Assembly: GCF_035917275.1 (NCBI RefSeq) | Contig: NZ_CP108508.1 | Location: 1,674,001 to 1,738,000, forward strand | Direction: 5' to 3' | Origin: Streptomyces sp. NBC_01237 | Lineage (GTDB): Bacteria; Actinomycetota; Actinomycetes; Streptomycetales; Streptomycetaceae | DNA length: 64,000 nucleotides | Shown here: positions 17,159 through 25,932 of the stretch, one piece after another | Layout: every line of letters begins with the position of its first letter | How positions within the stretch are numbered: the stretch's first letter is position 1 | Position numbers and translations under genes: made by a program | The notes under the pieces: generated by a model | The model's database searches: none | The model's input: the letters and a program-made list of their open reading frames with translations, nothing else | What the model was told of the DNA's origin: nothing

Positions 17159-17310
17159 GCGTTTCCCTCCAGGTATGCGATGGCCCTGCGCAAGGTGTCA
17201 GGATCATCCCCCAACTTGCCGATGGCCGAATTGCAGTTGAAGCACATTACGCCACGGACCCTACCCGCCCCGTGACAGTGATCCACATGTTCGGCGGGAG
17301 CAGCGGAAAT
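17110..17310 (-). pseudogene. Remnant of recombination endonuclease VII-like gene
   Basis: Reading the minus strand down from 17310 gives 66 codons ending at a TGA (17112-17110). The product contains HVDHCHGAGRVRGVMCFNC, the His-Cys metal site of endonuclease VII-like HNH nucleases, then [17 protein letters not shown] and [20 protein letters not shown] stop (TGA, 17313-17311) is in frame just upstream, and the 113 bp to pup do not encode the N-terminal half. The only in-frame start is GTG at 17286, without a ribosome binding site. Many Streptomyces carry an intact gene at this place between pup and prcB, from memory, so this looks like a 5'-deleted relic whose 3' end survives because it overlaps prcB. 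Confidence 0.75.
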
Positions 17311-17425
17311 TCATCGTGCGGCCGCGTGCGGGGCGACGGCTCACCTCTGTCACGCAAGCCCGTCACCCCGCCTCCCCGTGCACCGCGAGCGCCCGGGTTC
17401 ACTTCCGGGCGTTCACATCCGCGAA

Positions 17426-17644
17426 CTACTGTCCACCCTTTTGAACGAAAGACCTGACGAAGTCCTCGGCGTTCTCTTCGAGGACGTCGTCGATCTCGTC
17501 CAGTACCGAGTCGACGTCATCGCTCAGCTTCTCCTGGCGTTCCTTGAGGTCCTCGGACGCCTGCGCATCCTGCGCCTGCTCCTCGGTCTCCTCGGTGGAG
17601 CGCGTCGCCTTCTGCTGTCCGCCGCCGGTGTCCTTGGTCGCCAT
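17426..17644 (-). CDS. pup: Prokaryotic ubiquitin-like protein Pup
   Basis: 72-residue, largely disordered tag protein. It ends in Gly-Gly-Gln, so Dop must deamidate the last residue to Glu before PafA can ligate it. The helix-forming stretch DLKERQEKLSDDVDSVLDEI binds the Arc/Mpa coiled coil, and the C-terminal ENAEDFVRSFVQKGGQ is the PafA/Dop-binding end. The ATG at 17644 (GGTGAG 5 nt upstream) is preferred over an in-frame GTG three codons earlier because Pup proteins begin MATKDTGGGQQ. It lies 120 bp after dop; the gene downstream is the endonuclease remnant and then prcB. Confidence 0.97.
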   Translation of the reverse strand: MATKDTGGGQQKATRSTEETEEQAQDAQASEDLKERQEKLSDDVDSVLDEIDDVLEENAEDFVRSFVQKGGQ

Positions 17645-17764
17645 GTAGCTCACCCCGCTCGGTTCGAAGCACTTGATCAGACCCTACCCATGGGGTCCGA
17701 CATTGGCCCGGTACTTGTCTCAACGTCCGGAGGTCATCTGATTGATTCCCAGCAGAGCGGCCTT

Positions 17765-19276
17765 TCAGCCGCCCGACAGCACCCGGACCAGCTCCTCCGC
17801 CGTGCGGCACCGGTCCAGGAGGTCCTTGACGTGTTCGCGGGTGCCGCGCAGCGGCTCCATGGTGGGCACCCGTTGCAGCGAGTCACGGTCCGGCAGGTCG
17901 AAGATGACCGAGTCCCAGGAGGCCGCGGCGACGTCGTCCGCGTACTGCTCCAGGCAGCGGCCCCGGAAATAGGCCCTGGTGTCCTCGGGGGGCTTCGTGC
18001 GGGCCCGGGTGACCTCGTCCTCGTCCAGCAGGCGCTTCATCCTGCCGCGGGCCGCCAGGCGGTTGTAGAGCCCCTTGTCCGCCCGTACGTCGGCGTACTG
18101 GAGGTCCACCAGGTGCAGGCGCGGCGCGTCCCAGTCCAGGCCGTCGCGCCGGCGGTAGCCCTCCATGAGTTCCCGCTTCGCGATCCAGTCCAGCTCCCCC
18201 GCCAGGCTCATCGGATCGTTCTCCAGCCGGTTGAGGGTGTCCTCCCAACGGAGCAGGACGTCCTTGGTCTGTTCGTCCGCGTCGGCGCCGTAGCGTTCCT
18301 CGACGTACTTGCGGCCCAGTTCGAAATACTCCATCTGCAGCTGGACGGCGGTGAGTGTCCGGCCGCTGCGGAGCGTGACGAGCTGCTTCAGGGTGGGGTC
18401 GTGCGAGACCTGGTGCAGGGTCCGTACGGGCTGGTCGACGGCGAGGTCGACGTTGATGAAGCCGTCCTCGATCATGGAGAGGACCAGGGCCGTGGTGCCG
18501 AGCTTCAGATAGGTCGAGATCTCCGAGAGATTCGCGTCACCGATGATCACATGGAGCCGGCGGTACTTCTCCGCGTCCGAATGGGGCTCGTCCCGGGTGT
18601 TGATGATGGGGCGCTTGAGTGTGGTCTCCAGGCCCACCTCGACCTCGAAGTAGTCCGAGCGCTGGCTGATCTGGAAGCCGTGCTCGTGACCGTCCTGGCC
18701 GATGCCGACCCGGCCCGCGCCCGTGACGACCTGCCGGGAGACGAAGAACGGGGTCAGGTGGCGCACGATGTCCGAGAACGGGGTCTCCCGGTGCATCAGG
18801 TAGTTCTCGTGGGTGCCGTAGGAGGCGCCCTTGTTGTCGGTGTTGTTCTTGTAGAGGTGGATCGGCTGGGCACCGGGGATCGCGGCCGCCCGCTCGGCGG
18901 CCTCGGCCATGATGCGCTCGCCGGCCTTGTCCCACAGCACCGCGTCGCGTGGATTGGTGATCTCGGGTGAGCTGTATTCGGGGTGCGCGTGGTCGACGTA
19001 CAGCCGGGCACCGTTGGTGAGGATCACATTGGCGAGGCCGATGTCCTCGTCGGTGAGCTGGCTGGAGTCGGCGGTTTCACGGGCGAGGTCGAAGCCTCGC
19101 GCGTCGCGCAGCGGATTCTCCTCCTCGAAGTCCCAGCGGGCGCGGCGCGCCCGGTGCATCGCCGCCGCGTAGGCGTTGACGATCTGGGACGAGGTGAGCA
19201 TGGCATTGGCGTTGGGGTGGCCGGGGACGGAGATTCCGTACTCCGTCTCGATGCCCATTACTCGCCGTACGGTCAT
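17765..19276 (-). CDS. dop: Pup deamidase/depupylase Dop
   Basis: 503-residue paralogue of PafA. It deamidates Pup's C-terminal Gln and removes Pup from substrates. The GIETEYG metal site (residues 8-14), Asp95 in [14 protein letters not shown], the [17 protein letters not shown] block and the [19 protein letters not shown] block are intact. The insertion between the first motif and the catalytic Asp (about residues 38-80, with [15 protein letters not shown]) is the Dop-loop that separates it from PafA. The ATG at 19276 has AGGAGGG at 4-5 nt. A 247-bp gap and the arc terminator upstream imply its own promoter. Confidence 0.97.
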   Translation of the reverse strand: MTVRRVMGIETEYGISVPGHPNANAMLTSSQIVNAYAAAMHRARRARWDFEEENPLRDARGFDLARETADSSQLTDEDIGLANVILTNGARLYVDHAHPEYSSPEITNPRDAVLWDKAGERIMAEAAERAAAIPGAQPIHLYKNNTDNKGASYGTHENYLMHRETPFSDIVRHLTPFFVSRQVVTGAGRVGIGQDGHEHGFQISQRSDYFEVEVGLETTLKRPIINTRDEPHSDAEKYRRLHVIIGDANLSEISTYLKLGTTALVLSMIEDGFINVDLAVDQPVRTLHQVSHDPTLKQLVTLRSGRTLTAVQLQMEYFELGRKYVEERYGADADEQTKDVLLRWEDTLNRLENDPMSLAGELDWIAKRELMEGYRRRDGLDWDAPRLHLVDLQYADVRADKGLYNRLAARGRMKRLLDEDEVTRARTKPPEDTRAYFRGRCLEQYADDVAAASWDSVIFDLPDRDSLQRVPTMEPLRGTREHVKDLLDRCRTAEELVRVLSGG

Positions 19277-19478
19277 GCGGCCCTCCTTGCCCGGCGCCGC
19301 TCCCCTGCGGGGGCGACGCTCAAGTACCGCTGCTTGTCCGGTGCGTGTGCGGTGCGTGTGCGGTGCCCGTCACCGCACTGCGCGACTCGGCGGTACCGCA
19401 GAGCCTAGAGCGCCTCTGCGCCGGTGGGGAGATCAATTACGTCATTGTTCCGGCCGGGTCGTGACGGTCGGAAAGCAA

Positions 19479-19515
19479 CCGGCTGCGGACGCCCGAACCG
19501 GGCATCCGCAGCCGG
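19479..19515 (-). terminator. arc terminator
   Basis: A 17-bp stem (CCGGCTGCGGACGCCCG against CGGGCATCCGCAGCCGG, one G-U type mismatch) with an AAC loop lies 9 bp past the arc stop. On the transcribed strand it is followed by TTGCTTTC, a weak U tract. Confidence 0.85.
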
Positions 19516-19523
19516 ACCGCTCA

Positions 19524-21290
19524 CTACAGGTACTGCCCGGTATTCGCCACCGTGTCGATGGACCGGCCGGTGTCCGCGCCCTGCTTTCCGGTGACGAGTG
19601 TGCGGATGAAGACGATCCGCTCACCCTTCTTGCCGGAGATCCTGGCCCAGTCGTCCGGGTTGGTGGTGTTCGGAAGGTCCTCGTTCTCCTTGAACTCATC
19701 CACGCATGCCTGGAGGAGATGGGAGACGCGAAGGCCCTTCTGGCCTTGTTCGAGGAATGCCTTGATGGCCATTTTCTTTGCCCGGTCGACGATGTTCTGG
19801 ATCATCGCGCCGGAGTTGAAGTCCTTGAAGTACAGGACTTCCTTGTCGCCATTGGCGTACGTGACCTCGAGGAAGCGGTTCTCCTCGGACTCCGTGTACA
19901 TCCGCTCCACGACGGACTGGATCATGGCGTGGGCGGCGGCCGGCTTGGAGCCGGTGTGCTCGGCCAGATCGTCCGCGTGCAGCGGGAGGGACGGGGTCAG
20001 GTACTTCGCGAAGATGTCCTTCGCGGCCTCGGCGTCCGGACGCTCGATCTTGATCTTCACATCGAGGCGGCCGGGTCGAAGGATGGCGGGGTCGATCATG
20101 TCCTCGCGGTTGGAGGCGCCGATGACGATGACGTTCTCCAGGCCCTCCACCCCGTCGATCTCGGCGAGCAGCTGGGGGACGATGGTGTTCTCCACGTCCG
20201 AGCTGACGCCGCTGCCGCGGGTGCGGAAGAGGGATTCCATCTCGTCGAAGAAGACGATGACGGGGGTACCCTCGCTCGCCTTCTCCCGGGCACGCTGGAA
20301 GACGAGGCGGATGTGCCGCTCGGTCTCGCCGACGTACTTGTTGAGGAGCTCGGGGCCCTTGATATTGAGGAAGTAGCTCTTCCCCGTGGGCTGTCCGGTG
20401 ACCTCGGCGACCTTCTTGGCGAGCGAGTTGGCGACGGCCTTGGCGATAAGAGTCTTGCCGCAGCCGGGCGGGCCGTAGAGCAGGATGCCCTTCGGTGGCC
20501 GCAGTTCGTGCTCCCGGAAGAGGTCGGGGTGCAGGTACGGAAGCTCGACCGCGTCGCGGATCAGCTCGATCTGGTCGCCCAGACCGCCGATCTTGTCGTA
20601 GTCGATGTCCGGGACCTCTTCGAGGACGAGCTCCTCGACCTCGCTCTTGGGGACCACCTCGTAGACGTAGCCGGACCTCGGCTCCAGCAGAAGGGCGTCG
20701 CCGGGGCGGATGGTGATGTCCAGCAAGGGCTCGGCGAGCCGCACCACCCGCTCCTCGTCGGTGTGCCCGACCACCAGGGCCCGTTCGCCGTCCTCAAGGA
20801 TCTCCTTGAGGGTGACGATGTCGCCCGCACGCTCGTACGCCATGGCCTCGACCACATTGAGCGCTTCGTTGAGCATGACCTCCTGGCCTCGCCGGAGGTC
20901 TTCGAGCTCCACGCTGGGACTCACGTTCACCCGGAGCTTGCGGCCCCCGGTGAAGATGTCGCTCGTACCGTCCTCGTTCGCTTGCAGGAAGACCCCGAAG
21001 CCGGCCGGCGGCTGTGCGAGCCGGTCGACCTCCTCCTTGAGGGCCACGATCTGGTCGCGGGCCTCGCGGAGCGTATTGGCGAGCCGCTCGTTCTGTGCGG
21101 ACACGCCTGCGAGGTTCGTCTGCAACTCGACGATCCGCTCTTCGAGAATCCTCGTATGACGCGGAGAGTCGGCGAGCTTACGTCGCAGGACGGCGATTTC
21201 CTGCTCGAGATAGGCGACCTGGCCGGCTGGGTCTTCTGACCCCCGCCCGGGCCGGTTGCCGCGGTTGATGTCGTCGTCGTGGGCTGCCAC
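19524..21290 (-). CDS. arc: Proteasome-associated AAA ATPase Arc/Mpa
   Basis: 588-residue hexameric unfoldase that captures pupylated proteins and threads them into the 20S core. N-terminal coiled coil (about residues 28-75, [17 protein letters not shown] onward) binds Pup; OB-fold region next; AAA module with Walker A GPPGCGKT, Walker [10 protein letters not shown] and the SRH region [17 protein letters not shown]. The C-terminus ends Gln-Tyr-Leu, the HbYX-like docking tail for the alpha ring. The GTG at 21290 is chosen over the frame start at 21308 because homologues begin MAAHDDD and AGGAGGTGAGG lies just upstream. Divergent from a ferredoxin gene. Confidence 0.96.
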   Translation of the reverse strand: MAAHDDDINRGNRPGRGSEDPAGQVAYLEQEIAVLRRKLADSPRHTRILEERIVELQTNLAGVSAQNERLANTLREARDQIVALKEEVDRLAQPPAGFGVFLQANEDGTSDIFTGGRKLRVNVSPSVELEDLRRGQEVMLNEALNVVEAMAYERAGDIVTLKEILEDGERALVVGHTDEERVVRLAEPLLDITIRPGDALLLEPRSGYVYEVVPKSEVEELVLEEVPDIDYDKIGGLGDQIELIRDAVELPYLHPDLFREHELRPPKGILLYGPPGCGKTLIAKAVANSLAKKVAEVTGQPTGKSYFLNIKGPELLNKYVGETERHIRLVFQRAREKASEGTPVIVFFDEMESLFRTRGSGVSSDVENTIVPQLLAEIDGVEGLENVIVIGASNREDMIDPAILRPGRLDVKIKIERPDAEAAKDIFAKYLTPSLPLHADDLAEHTGSKPAAAHAMIQSVVERMYTESEENRFLEVTYANGDKEVLYFKDFNSGAMIQNIVDRAKKMAIKAFLEQGQKGLRVSHLLQACVDEFKENEDLPNTTNPDDWARISGKKGERIVFIRTLVTGKQGADTGRSIDTVANTGQYL

Positions 21291-21531
21291 GGTCCTCACC
21301 TCCTCCATGGGGAGCTGGACGCTTCCTGACCCTACCTGGGTGGGTGATGATTGAAACCCCTAGATCACAAAGACTCCGGGACGTGTCCGATCTTCACCCT
21401 TGCGCTCTCCCTCACGAGAAGGGAATACCCACCCTTGAGCATCGGAAAGCGGCCGGTTGTATCGTCGAAGCGTTCAACACCCGTCAGGGCTGGCTCCAAT
21501 TGGTTCAGATACGCAGGGAACGGCAGGACAC

Positions 21532-21843
21532 ATGACCGTGCAGCAGGACGCGTCGGGCGACAGTGACACCCAGGACCTGGAGGTCTGGATCGACCAGGAC
21601 CTCTGCACGGGCGACGGCATCTGTGTGCAATACGCACCTGAGGTCTTCGAGCTGGACATCGACGGTCTGGCGTACGTGAAGAGCGGGGACGACGAGCTGT
21701 TGCAGGACAAGGGCGCCACAACGCCGGTGCCGCTGCCGCTCCTCCAGGACATCGTGGACTCGGCCAAGGAGTGCCCCGGCGACTGCATTCATGTCCGTCG
21801 CGTTTCGGACAGTGTCGAGGTCTACGGACCGGACGCGCAGTAA
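21532..21843 (+). CDS. Ferredoxin, single cluster of the CxxDxxC type
   Basis: 103-residue electron carrier. The cluster site is DLCTGDGIC (Cys, then Asp at the place of the second Cys, then Cys) plus a distal ECPGDC. Replacement of the middle cysteine by Asp favours a [3Fe-4S] or a differentiable [4Fe-4S] cluster, as in ferredoxins that feed cytochromes P450. The ATG at 21532 has AGGGA and CAGGACA purine stretches upstream. It is transcribed away from arc and converges on a secreted-protein gene 4 bp past its stop. No P450 is adjacent, so the redox partner is unknown. Confidence 0.85.
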   Translation: MTVQQDASGDSDTQDLEVWIDQDLCTGDGICVQYAPEVFELDIDGLAYVKSGDDELLQDKGATTPVPLPLLQDIVDSAKECPGDCIHVRRVSDSVEVYGPDAQ

Positions 21844-21847
21844 CCGC

Positions 21848-22426
21848 TCAGGCACTCCGTGCGAGATCGCCCGAGGAGCGGACGAAGGCGTTGCCCTTCC
21901 AGTGCCAGGTGACGTTCTCCCGCTGGTCCGGGCAGCAGCGCGGGACATCGATCGAGGAGTAGCCGAGCAGGGTCGCCGAGACGATGCCGTCACGCACGGC
22001 GAAGTCGCCGACCGTCATCTTCTGAGCGGGGTCCACCAGGGTCGCCACGACCCTGGACGCGGCCCCGCTCCCCTGTGTGAGGACGTAGACGCCGCTGGGC
22101 GGCGTGCCGGAGCCGGCCGCGCAGTGGACGACCGCCACCGTTTCCGGCCTGCCGTCCCCGTCGAGGTCTCCGGGGGCCTGCTTGGCCACCGTGCGCCCGG
22201 CAGTGCCGCAGTCCAGCGGGAAGGACGCCGTCGCCGGGTCCGGGGCCGCGACGGGCGCGGTGCCGTGCCGGGCGGTACTGCGGTGCTCCGACGCCGTGGC
22301 GGTGGCCGAGTCGGGCTGGAGCAGTCCCGCCCCGGCGACGACGGCGGCCATGGCCGCGGCCGTGGCGAGCCAGTGCACCGGCTTGGTGTCGGTGTGCGCG
22401 AGGTCCGGCAGCTCGGAGGTCTGCAC
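21848..22426 (-). CDS. Membrane-anchored/secreted protein with DxDxDG motif
   Basis: 192 residues. A polar N-terminus of about 18 residues precedes a hydrophobic segment (LATAAAMAAVVAGAGLL), so the protein is anchored or exported. The outside part contains LDGDGRPETVAVVHC, an FG-GAP/VCBS-like calcium-binding turn, and four cysteines including a CC pair near the C-terminus (PRCCPDQRENVTWHW) that may form disulfides. The GTG at 22426 has AGGAGA 8 nt upstream, which decides it over longer frames. Its stop is 4 bp from the ferredoxin stop. I do not recognise a characterised family. Confidence 0.7.
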   Translation of the reverse strand: MQTSELPDLAHTDTKPVHWLATAAAMAAVVAGAGLLQPDSATATASEHRSTARHGTAPVAAPDPATASFPLDCGTAGRTVAKQAPGDLDGDGRPETVAVVHCAAGSGTPPSGVYVLTQGSGAASRVVATLVDPAQKMTVGDFAVRDGIVSATLLGYSSIDVPRCCPDQRENVTWHWKGNAFVRSSGDLARSA

Positions 22427-22606
22427 GCGGTATGTCTCCTGTGGTTCCTGGGGAGCCGGGGGAAGGGCGGTGCCGGATGGGCGTCGGCTGGCGGGGGTGG
22501 CCAGCATCGTGCCACACCTCACACGGCGTGGGAACGGCGGGGTGGGCGCCGGTTCCCGCGGGTGCCGGTTCCCACCGGTGTACGACCGCCCCCACCGCAA
22601 CGAAAA

Positions 22607-22657
22607 GGCGCCGCCGCGCAGTTCCCGGGTCGGTCCGGGCAACTGCGCGGCGGCGCC
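22607..22657 (-). terminator. trmI intrinsic terminator
   Basis: A perfect 17-bp stem (22607-22623 with 22641-22657) and a self-pairing loop lie 17 bp past the trmI stop. On the minus strand the stem is followed directly by TTTTCG, so this is the best textbook rho-independent terminator in the window. Confidence 0.9.
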
Positions 22658-22673
22658 GGTGCGTTGTGCGGGG

Positions 22674-23582
22674 TCAGCCGCGGGTGGCGGAACCGCTCTG
22701 GCTGCCGGGTCCGTCGTAGTCGTCGCCGTAGGCGCCCTTGGACGGGCGGCGGCGGCGCAGCGGGGCCTCGACGCCGTCCGCGAGCCGGCGGGCGGTGACG
22801 AGGAAGCCGGTGTGACCGATCATCCGGTGGTCGGGGCGGACGGCCAGACCCTCGACGTGCCAGTTGCGGATCATCGACTCCCAGGGCTGCGGCTCGGCGA
22901 AGCAGCCGATCTCACGGATGGACTCGACGGTCCGCGAGAGCTGGGTGGTGGTCGCGACGTACGCGCAGAGGATGCCGCCGGGCACGAGCGCCTTGGACAC
23001 GGCCTCCAGGCACTCCCAGGGGGCGAGCATGTCCAGGACGACGCGGTCGACCTCGGTGTCGGAGAGGTTGTCCTGCAGGTCGCCGATGGTGAGCTGCCAG
23101 GCGGGGTGCGGGGAGCCGAAGTAGCGCTCGACGTTCTGCTGGGCGATCTCGGCGAAGTCTTCGCGGCGCTCGTAGGAGTGCAGCATGCCCTGCTCGCCGA
23201 TGGCCCGGAGCAGGAAGGTGCTCAGCGCGCCCGACCCCACGCCTGCCTCCACGACACGGGCGCCGGGGAAGATGTCGGCGAAGGCCAGGATCTGGCCCGC
23301 GTCCTTGGGGTAGACCACGGCGGCGCCGCGGGGCATGGACAGGACGAAGTCGGGGAGCAGGGGGCGCAGCGCGAGATAGGCGACGTTTCCCGTGGTACGG
23401 ACAACACTGCCCTCGGGAGCACCGATCAGCTCGTCGTGCGGGAAAGAACCCTTGTGGGTGTGGAAATTCTTTCCGGCTTCGAGCGTGAAGGTGTAGTGGC
23501 GTCCCTTGGGGTCGGTGAGCTGGACCTGGTCCCCGACCTTGAAGGGCCCACGTCGGCGGGCGGCACCGGTCGGTTCAGACAT
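22674..23582 (-). CDS. trmI: tRNA (adenine-58-N1)-methyltransferase TrmI
   Basis: 302-residue SAM-dependent enzyme that makes m1A58 in the tRNA T-loop. N-terminal beta-barrel (GDQVQLTDPKGRHYTFTLEAG) followed by a Rossmann domain with the SAM loop VVEAGVGSGALS (about 110-121) and the LDMLAPWE catalytic strand (about 183-190). The C-terminus adds a basic tail. Actinobacteria keep trmI near arc, as here. No Shine-Dalgarno is seen before the ATG; a TACGCT box at 23589-23594 lies 6 nt upstream, suggesting a leaderless transcript. Confidence 0.93.
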   Translation of the reverse strand: MSEPTGAARRRGPFKVGDQVQLTDPKGRHYTFTLEAGKNFHTHKGSFPHDELIGAPEGSVVRTTGNVAYLALRPLLPDFVLSMPRGAAVVYPKDAGQILAFADIFPGARVVEAGVGSGALSTFLLRAIGEQGMLHSYERREDFAEIAQQNVERYFGSPHPAWQLTIGDLQDNLSDTEVDRVVLDMLAPWECLEAVSKALVPGGILCAYVATTTQLSRTVESIREIGCFAEPQPWESMIRNWHVEGLAVRPDHRMIGHTGFLVTARRLADGVEAPLRRRRPSKGAYGDDYDGPGSQSGSATRG

Positions 23583-23588
23583 GTGACC

Positions 23589-23594
23589 AGCGTA
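23589..23594 (-). promoter_or_regulatory. Putative -10 of trmI (leaderless)
   Basis: Minus-strand TACGCT separated by 6 nt (GGTCAC) from the trmI ATG. Confidence 0.45.
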
Positions 23595-23655
23595 CCGGTG
23601 TTTCCCGGGGCGCCGACCGCGCCGGCGGCTGCGGTGACCGGGCCCCGCCGCCGGG

Positions 23656-24942
23656 TCAGGCGCCGGGGCGGGCCATGGCGGCGACGAATGCGCGTTCGAC
23701 GTCGACGGTGGAGAGGACTCCGTAGATCTCGCCGGTCTCCTCGACCACGAGGTATTCGGTGGCCGGGGTGGCCTTCAGCCGGTCCAGCAGGGCTTCTCCG
23801 GCGAGTTCGGCGGGGACCCTCATGCCGTCGGTGAGGTCCTGGGCGAGACCGCTGACGGCGACCCAGGGGCGGCGGTGTTCGGGGACGCCGACGATGGCCG
23901 CCTCCCGGACGACGCCCTTGGGGTTGCCCTGTCCGTCGACGACCACGAGGGCGCGGGCGCCCGCTTCGTTGGCCCGGCGGAGTGCCTCGGAGAGCGGGGT
24001 GGCCGATTCGACGGGGACGGCGCGCCGGGTGAGGGTGCGGGCGCGCAGGTCGGGGAGGTGTTCGCGCAGGCGGGCCATGCGCAGGCTGTTTCCGGCGCCG
24101 GTCCAGATGATTCCGGCGAGGATCGCGGCGAGCAGGGCGTCGGTGACGGTCTCCATGCCGCTGATCTCGTCGGTGGCGTTGCCGAGGGCTCCGGTGTGGG
24201 TGAGGAGCGGGAGGCCGACGAGGACGGTGACGGCGAGGCCGCGGCCGACCCAGGCGGCGGCGATGGTGCCGCTCATGGGCTTGCCGGTGATCTTCCAGAC
24301 GACGGCGCGCAGCATCCGGCCGCCGTCGAGCGGGAGGCCGGGGAGCAGGTTGAAGGCGGCCACGATGAGGTTGGAGATCATCAGTCCGGCGAGCAGGACG
24401 CCTGGGACGGTGCCGGGCTCGACGAACTGCATGGCGAGGTAGAACACACCGCCGAGGACGAGGGAGAGCAGCGGCCCGACGAAGGCGAGGACGAATTCGC
24501 GGCCGGGGGTCTCGGATTCCTTCTCGATCTCCGAGACGCCGCCGAAGAACTGCAGCTGGATACGGCGGACCGGGAGCTTGTAGCGCAGCGCGGCGACCGT
24601 GTGGGCCAGTTCATGGACGAGTACGGAGGCGTAGAAGGCGATCGCGAAGAAGAGCGCGACCAGGTACCGGAGGCCACCGAGCTCGGGCAGGACCCGGTCG
24701 AGCTGACCGCCGAAGACCCAGGTGATGAGGGCGGCCACGACGAACCAGCTGGGGGCGACGTATACGGGCACTCCGAAGGGGCGGCCCATGAGCAGGCCGC
24801 CGCCCGGTTCTGCGGGGCGTTGCGGTTTGCCGTTCTCGGGTCCGGCGCCGGGGCCCGTTCCCCCTGCGCCGGGCTGCGGCCGCCCGCTGTCGCCGCTCTC
24901 GTCCACGTGGTCCCTTCGGTCGGTGGCGTCCGCCACGATCAT
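23656..24942 (-). CDS. M50 site-2 protease with CBS domains
   Basis: 428-residue intramembrane zinc metalloprotease. After a disordered Gly/Pro-rich N-terminus of about 50 residues, membrane helices carry the HELAH zinc motif (about 111-115) and the second ligand block NLLPGLPLDGG. Hydrophobic segments continue to about residue 280, then a cytoplasmic pair of CBS domains (TRRAVPVESATPLSEALRRA... and a second copy ending LSTVDVERAF) probably senses adenine nucleotides. Such proteases cut membrane-bound anti-sigma or regulatory proteins; the substrate is unknown. It is divergent from the RecB-type nuclease gene. Confidence 0.9.
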   Translation of the reverse strand: MIVADATDRRDHVDESGDSGRPQPGAGGTGPGAGPENGKPQRPAEPGGGLLMGRPFGVPVYVAPSWFVVAALITWVFGGQLDRVLPELGGLRYLVALFFAIAFYASVLVHELAHTVAALRYKLPVRRIQLQFFGGVSEIEKESETPGREFVLAFVGPLLSLVLGGVFYLAMQFVEPGTVPGVLLAGLMISNLIVAAFNLLPGLPLDGGRMLRAVVWKITGKPMSGTIAAAWVGRGLAVTVLVGLPLLTHTGALGNATDEISGMETVTDALLAAILAGIIWTGAGNSLRMARLREHLPDLRARTLTRRAVPVESATPLSEALRRANEAGARALVVVDGQGNPKGVVREAAIVGVPEHRRPWVAVSGLAQDLTDGMRVPAELAGEALLDRLKATPATEYLVVEETGEIYGVLSTVDVERAFVAAMARPGA

Positions 24943-24998
24943 GCAGTGTGCGAGGCTCTGTGGTCGATGGTATGCCGCTCGCTGTCAGTGGCGGGTCG

Positions 24999-25004
24999 TA
25001 GGGT
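24999..25004 (+). promoter_or_regulatory. Putative -10 of the RecB-type gene (leaderless)
   Basis: TAGGGT followed after 7 nt (CTGAGCC) by the ATG at 25012. There is no ribosome binding site. Confidence 0.5.
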
Positions 25005-25011
25005 CTGAGCC

Positions 25012-25923
25012 ATGAGCTCCGTACCGCGGCCGCCCCAGCCGCCCTCGTCCCTGTCGCCGTCGCGGGCGAGCGATTTCATGCAGTGCCCCTTGCTGTACCG
25101 CTTCCGGGTCATCGACAAGCTGCCGGAGAAGCCCAGTGAGGCGGCTACCCGGGGCACGCTGGTGCATGCGGTGCTGGAGCGGCTCTTCGACGCACCGGCG
25201 GCGGACCGCACGGCCCCGCGGGCGCGGGCGCTGATTCCCGGCCAGTGGGACCGGCTGCTGGAGTCGAAGCCGGAGCTGACCGAGCTGTTCGCGCAGGACA
25301 CGGAGGGCGAGCGGCTGGCGCGCTGGCTGGGTGAGGCCGGGCAGCTGGTGGAGCGCTGGTTCTCGCTGGAGGACCCGACCCGTCTGGAGCCCGCCGAGCG
25401 GGAGCTGTTCGTCGAGACGGAGCTGGCGTCCGGGCTGAAGCTGCGCGGGGTGATCGACCGGATCGACGTGGCGCCGACCGGTGAGGTCCGGATCGTCGAC
25501 TACAAGACGGGCAAGGCACCGCGTCCGGAGTACGCGGAGGGTGCCCTGTTCCAGATGAAGTTCTACGCCCTGGTGATCTGGCGGCTGAAGGACGTCGTGC
25601 CGCGGCGGCTCCAGCTGGTCTATCTGGGCAGCGGTGACGTGCTGACGTACGACCCGGTGGTGGCCGACCTGGAGCGGGTGGAGCGCAAGCTGCTGGCGCT
25701 GTGGGAGGCGATCTCACTGGCGACGGAGACGGGCGAGTGGCGGCCGCGTCCGACGAAGCTGTGCGGCTGGTGCGACCACCGAGCGGTCTGTCCGGAATTC
25801 GGCGGGACTCCCCCGGTGTACCCGTTGTCGGTACGCCCGGCGGAGTCCGGCGAGGATGTCCAGGGCAGAATGGGACCGGTCCGGGCCGAGGCCGGCCAAC
25901 CAGTGGCCCTTGAGGGCCCTTAA
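25012..25923 (+). CDS. RecB-family PD-(D/E)XK nuclease with 4Fe-4S cysteines
   Basis: 303-residue Cas4/RecB-like exonuclease. It has the N-terminal SRASDFMQCPLLYRFRVIDKLP motif, RGTLVHAVLE (motif with His), GVIDRIDV, and the catalytic VDYKTGK. One early cysteine (QCP, about residue 24) and a C-terminal LCGWCDHRAVC would hold an iron-sulfur cluster, as in AddB/Cas4. It is probably a DNA repair nuclease; actinobacteria place it near trmI. No cas genes are nearby. The ATG at 25012 lacks a Shine-Dalgarno but follows a TAGGGT -10 box. The stop precedes a response regulator gene by 9 bp. Confidence 0.9.
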   Translation: MSSVPRPPQPPSSLSPSRASDFMQCPLLYRFRVIDKLPEKPSEAATRGTLVHAVLERLFDAPAADRTAPRARALIPGQWDRLLESKPELTELFAQDTEGERLARWLGEAGQLVERWFSLEDPTRLEPAERELFVETELASGLKLRGVIDRIDVAPTGEVRIVDYKTGKAPRPEYAEGALFQMKFYALVIWRLKDVVPRRLQLVYLGSGDVLTYDPVVADLERVERKLLALWEAISLATETGEWRPRPTKLCGWCDHRAVCPEFGGTPPVYPLSVRPAESGEDVQGRMGPVRAEAGQPVALEGP

Positions 25924-25932
25924 GGAGTTTTC

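Noticed and set aside
17286..17286. Intact short endonuclease gene starting at this GTG
   Set aside because: It would give only about 57 residues, lacks a ribosome site and most of the nuclease domain; treated as a relic.
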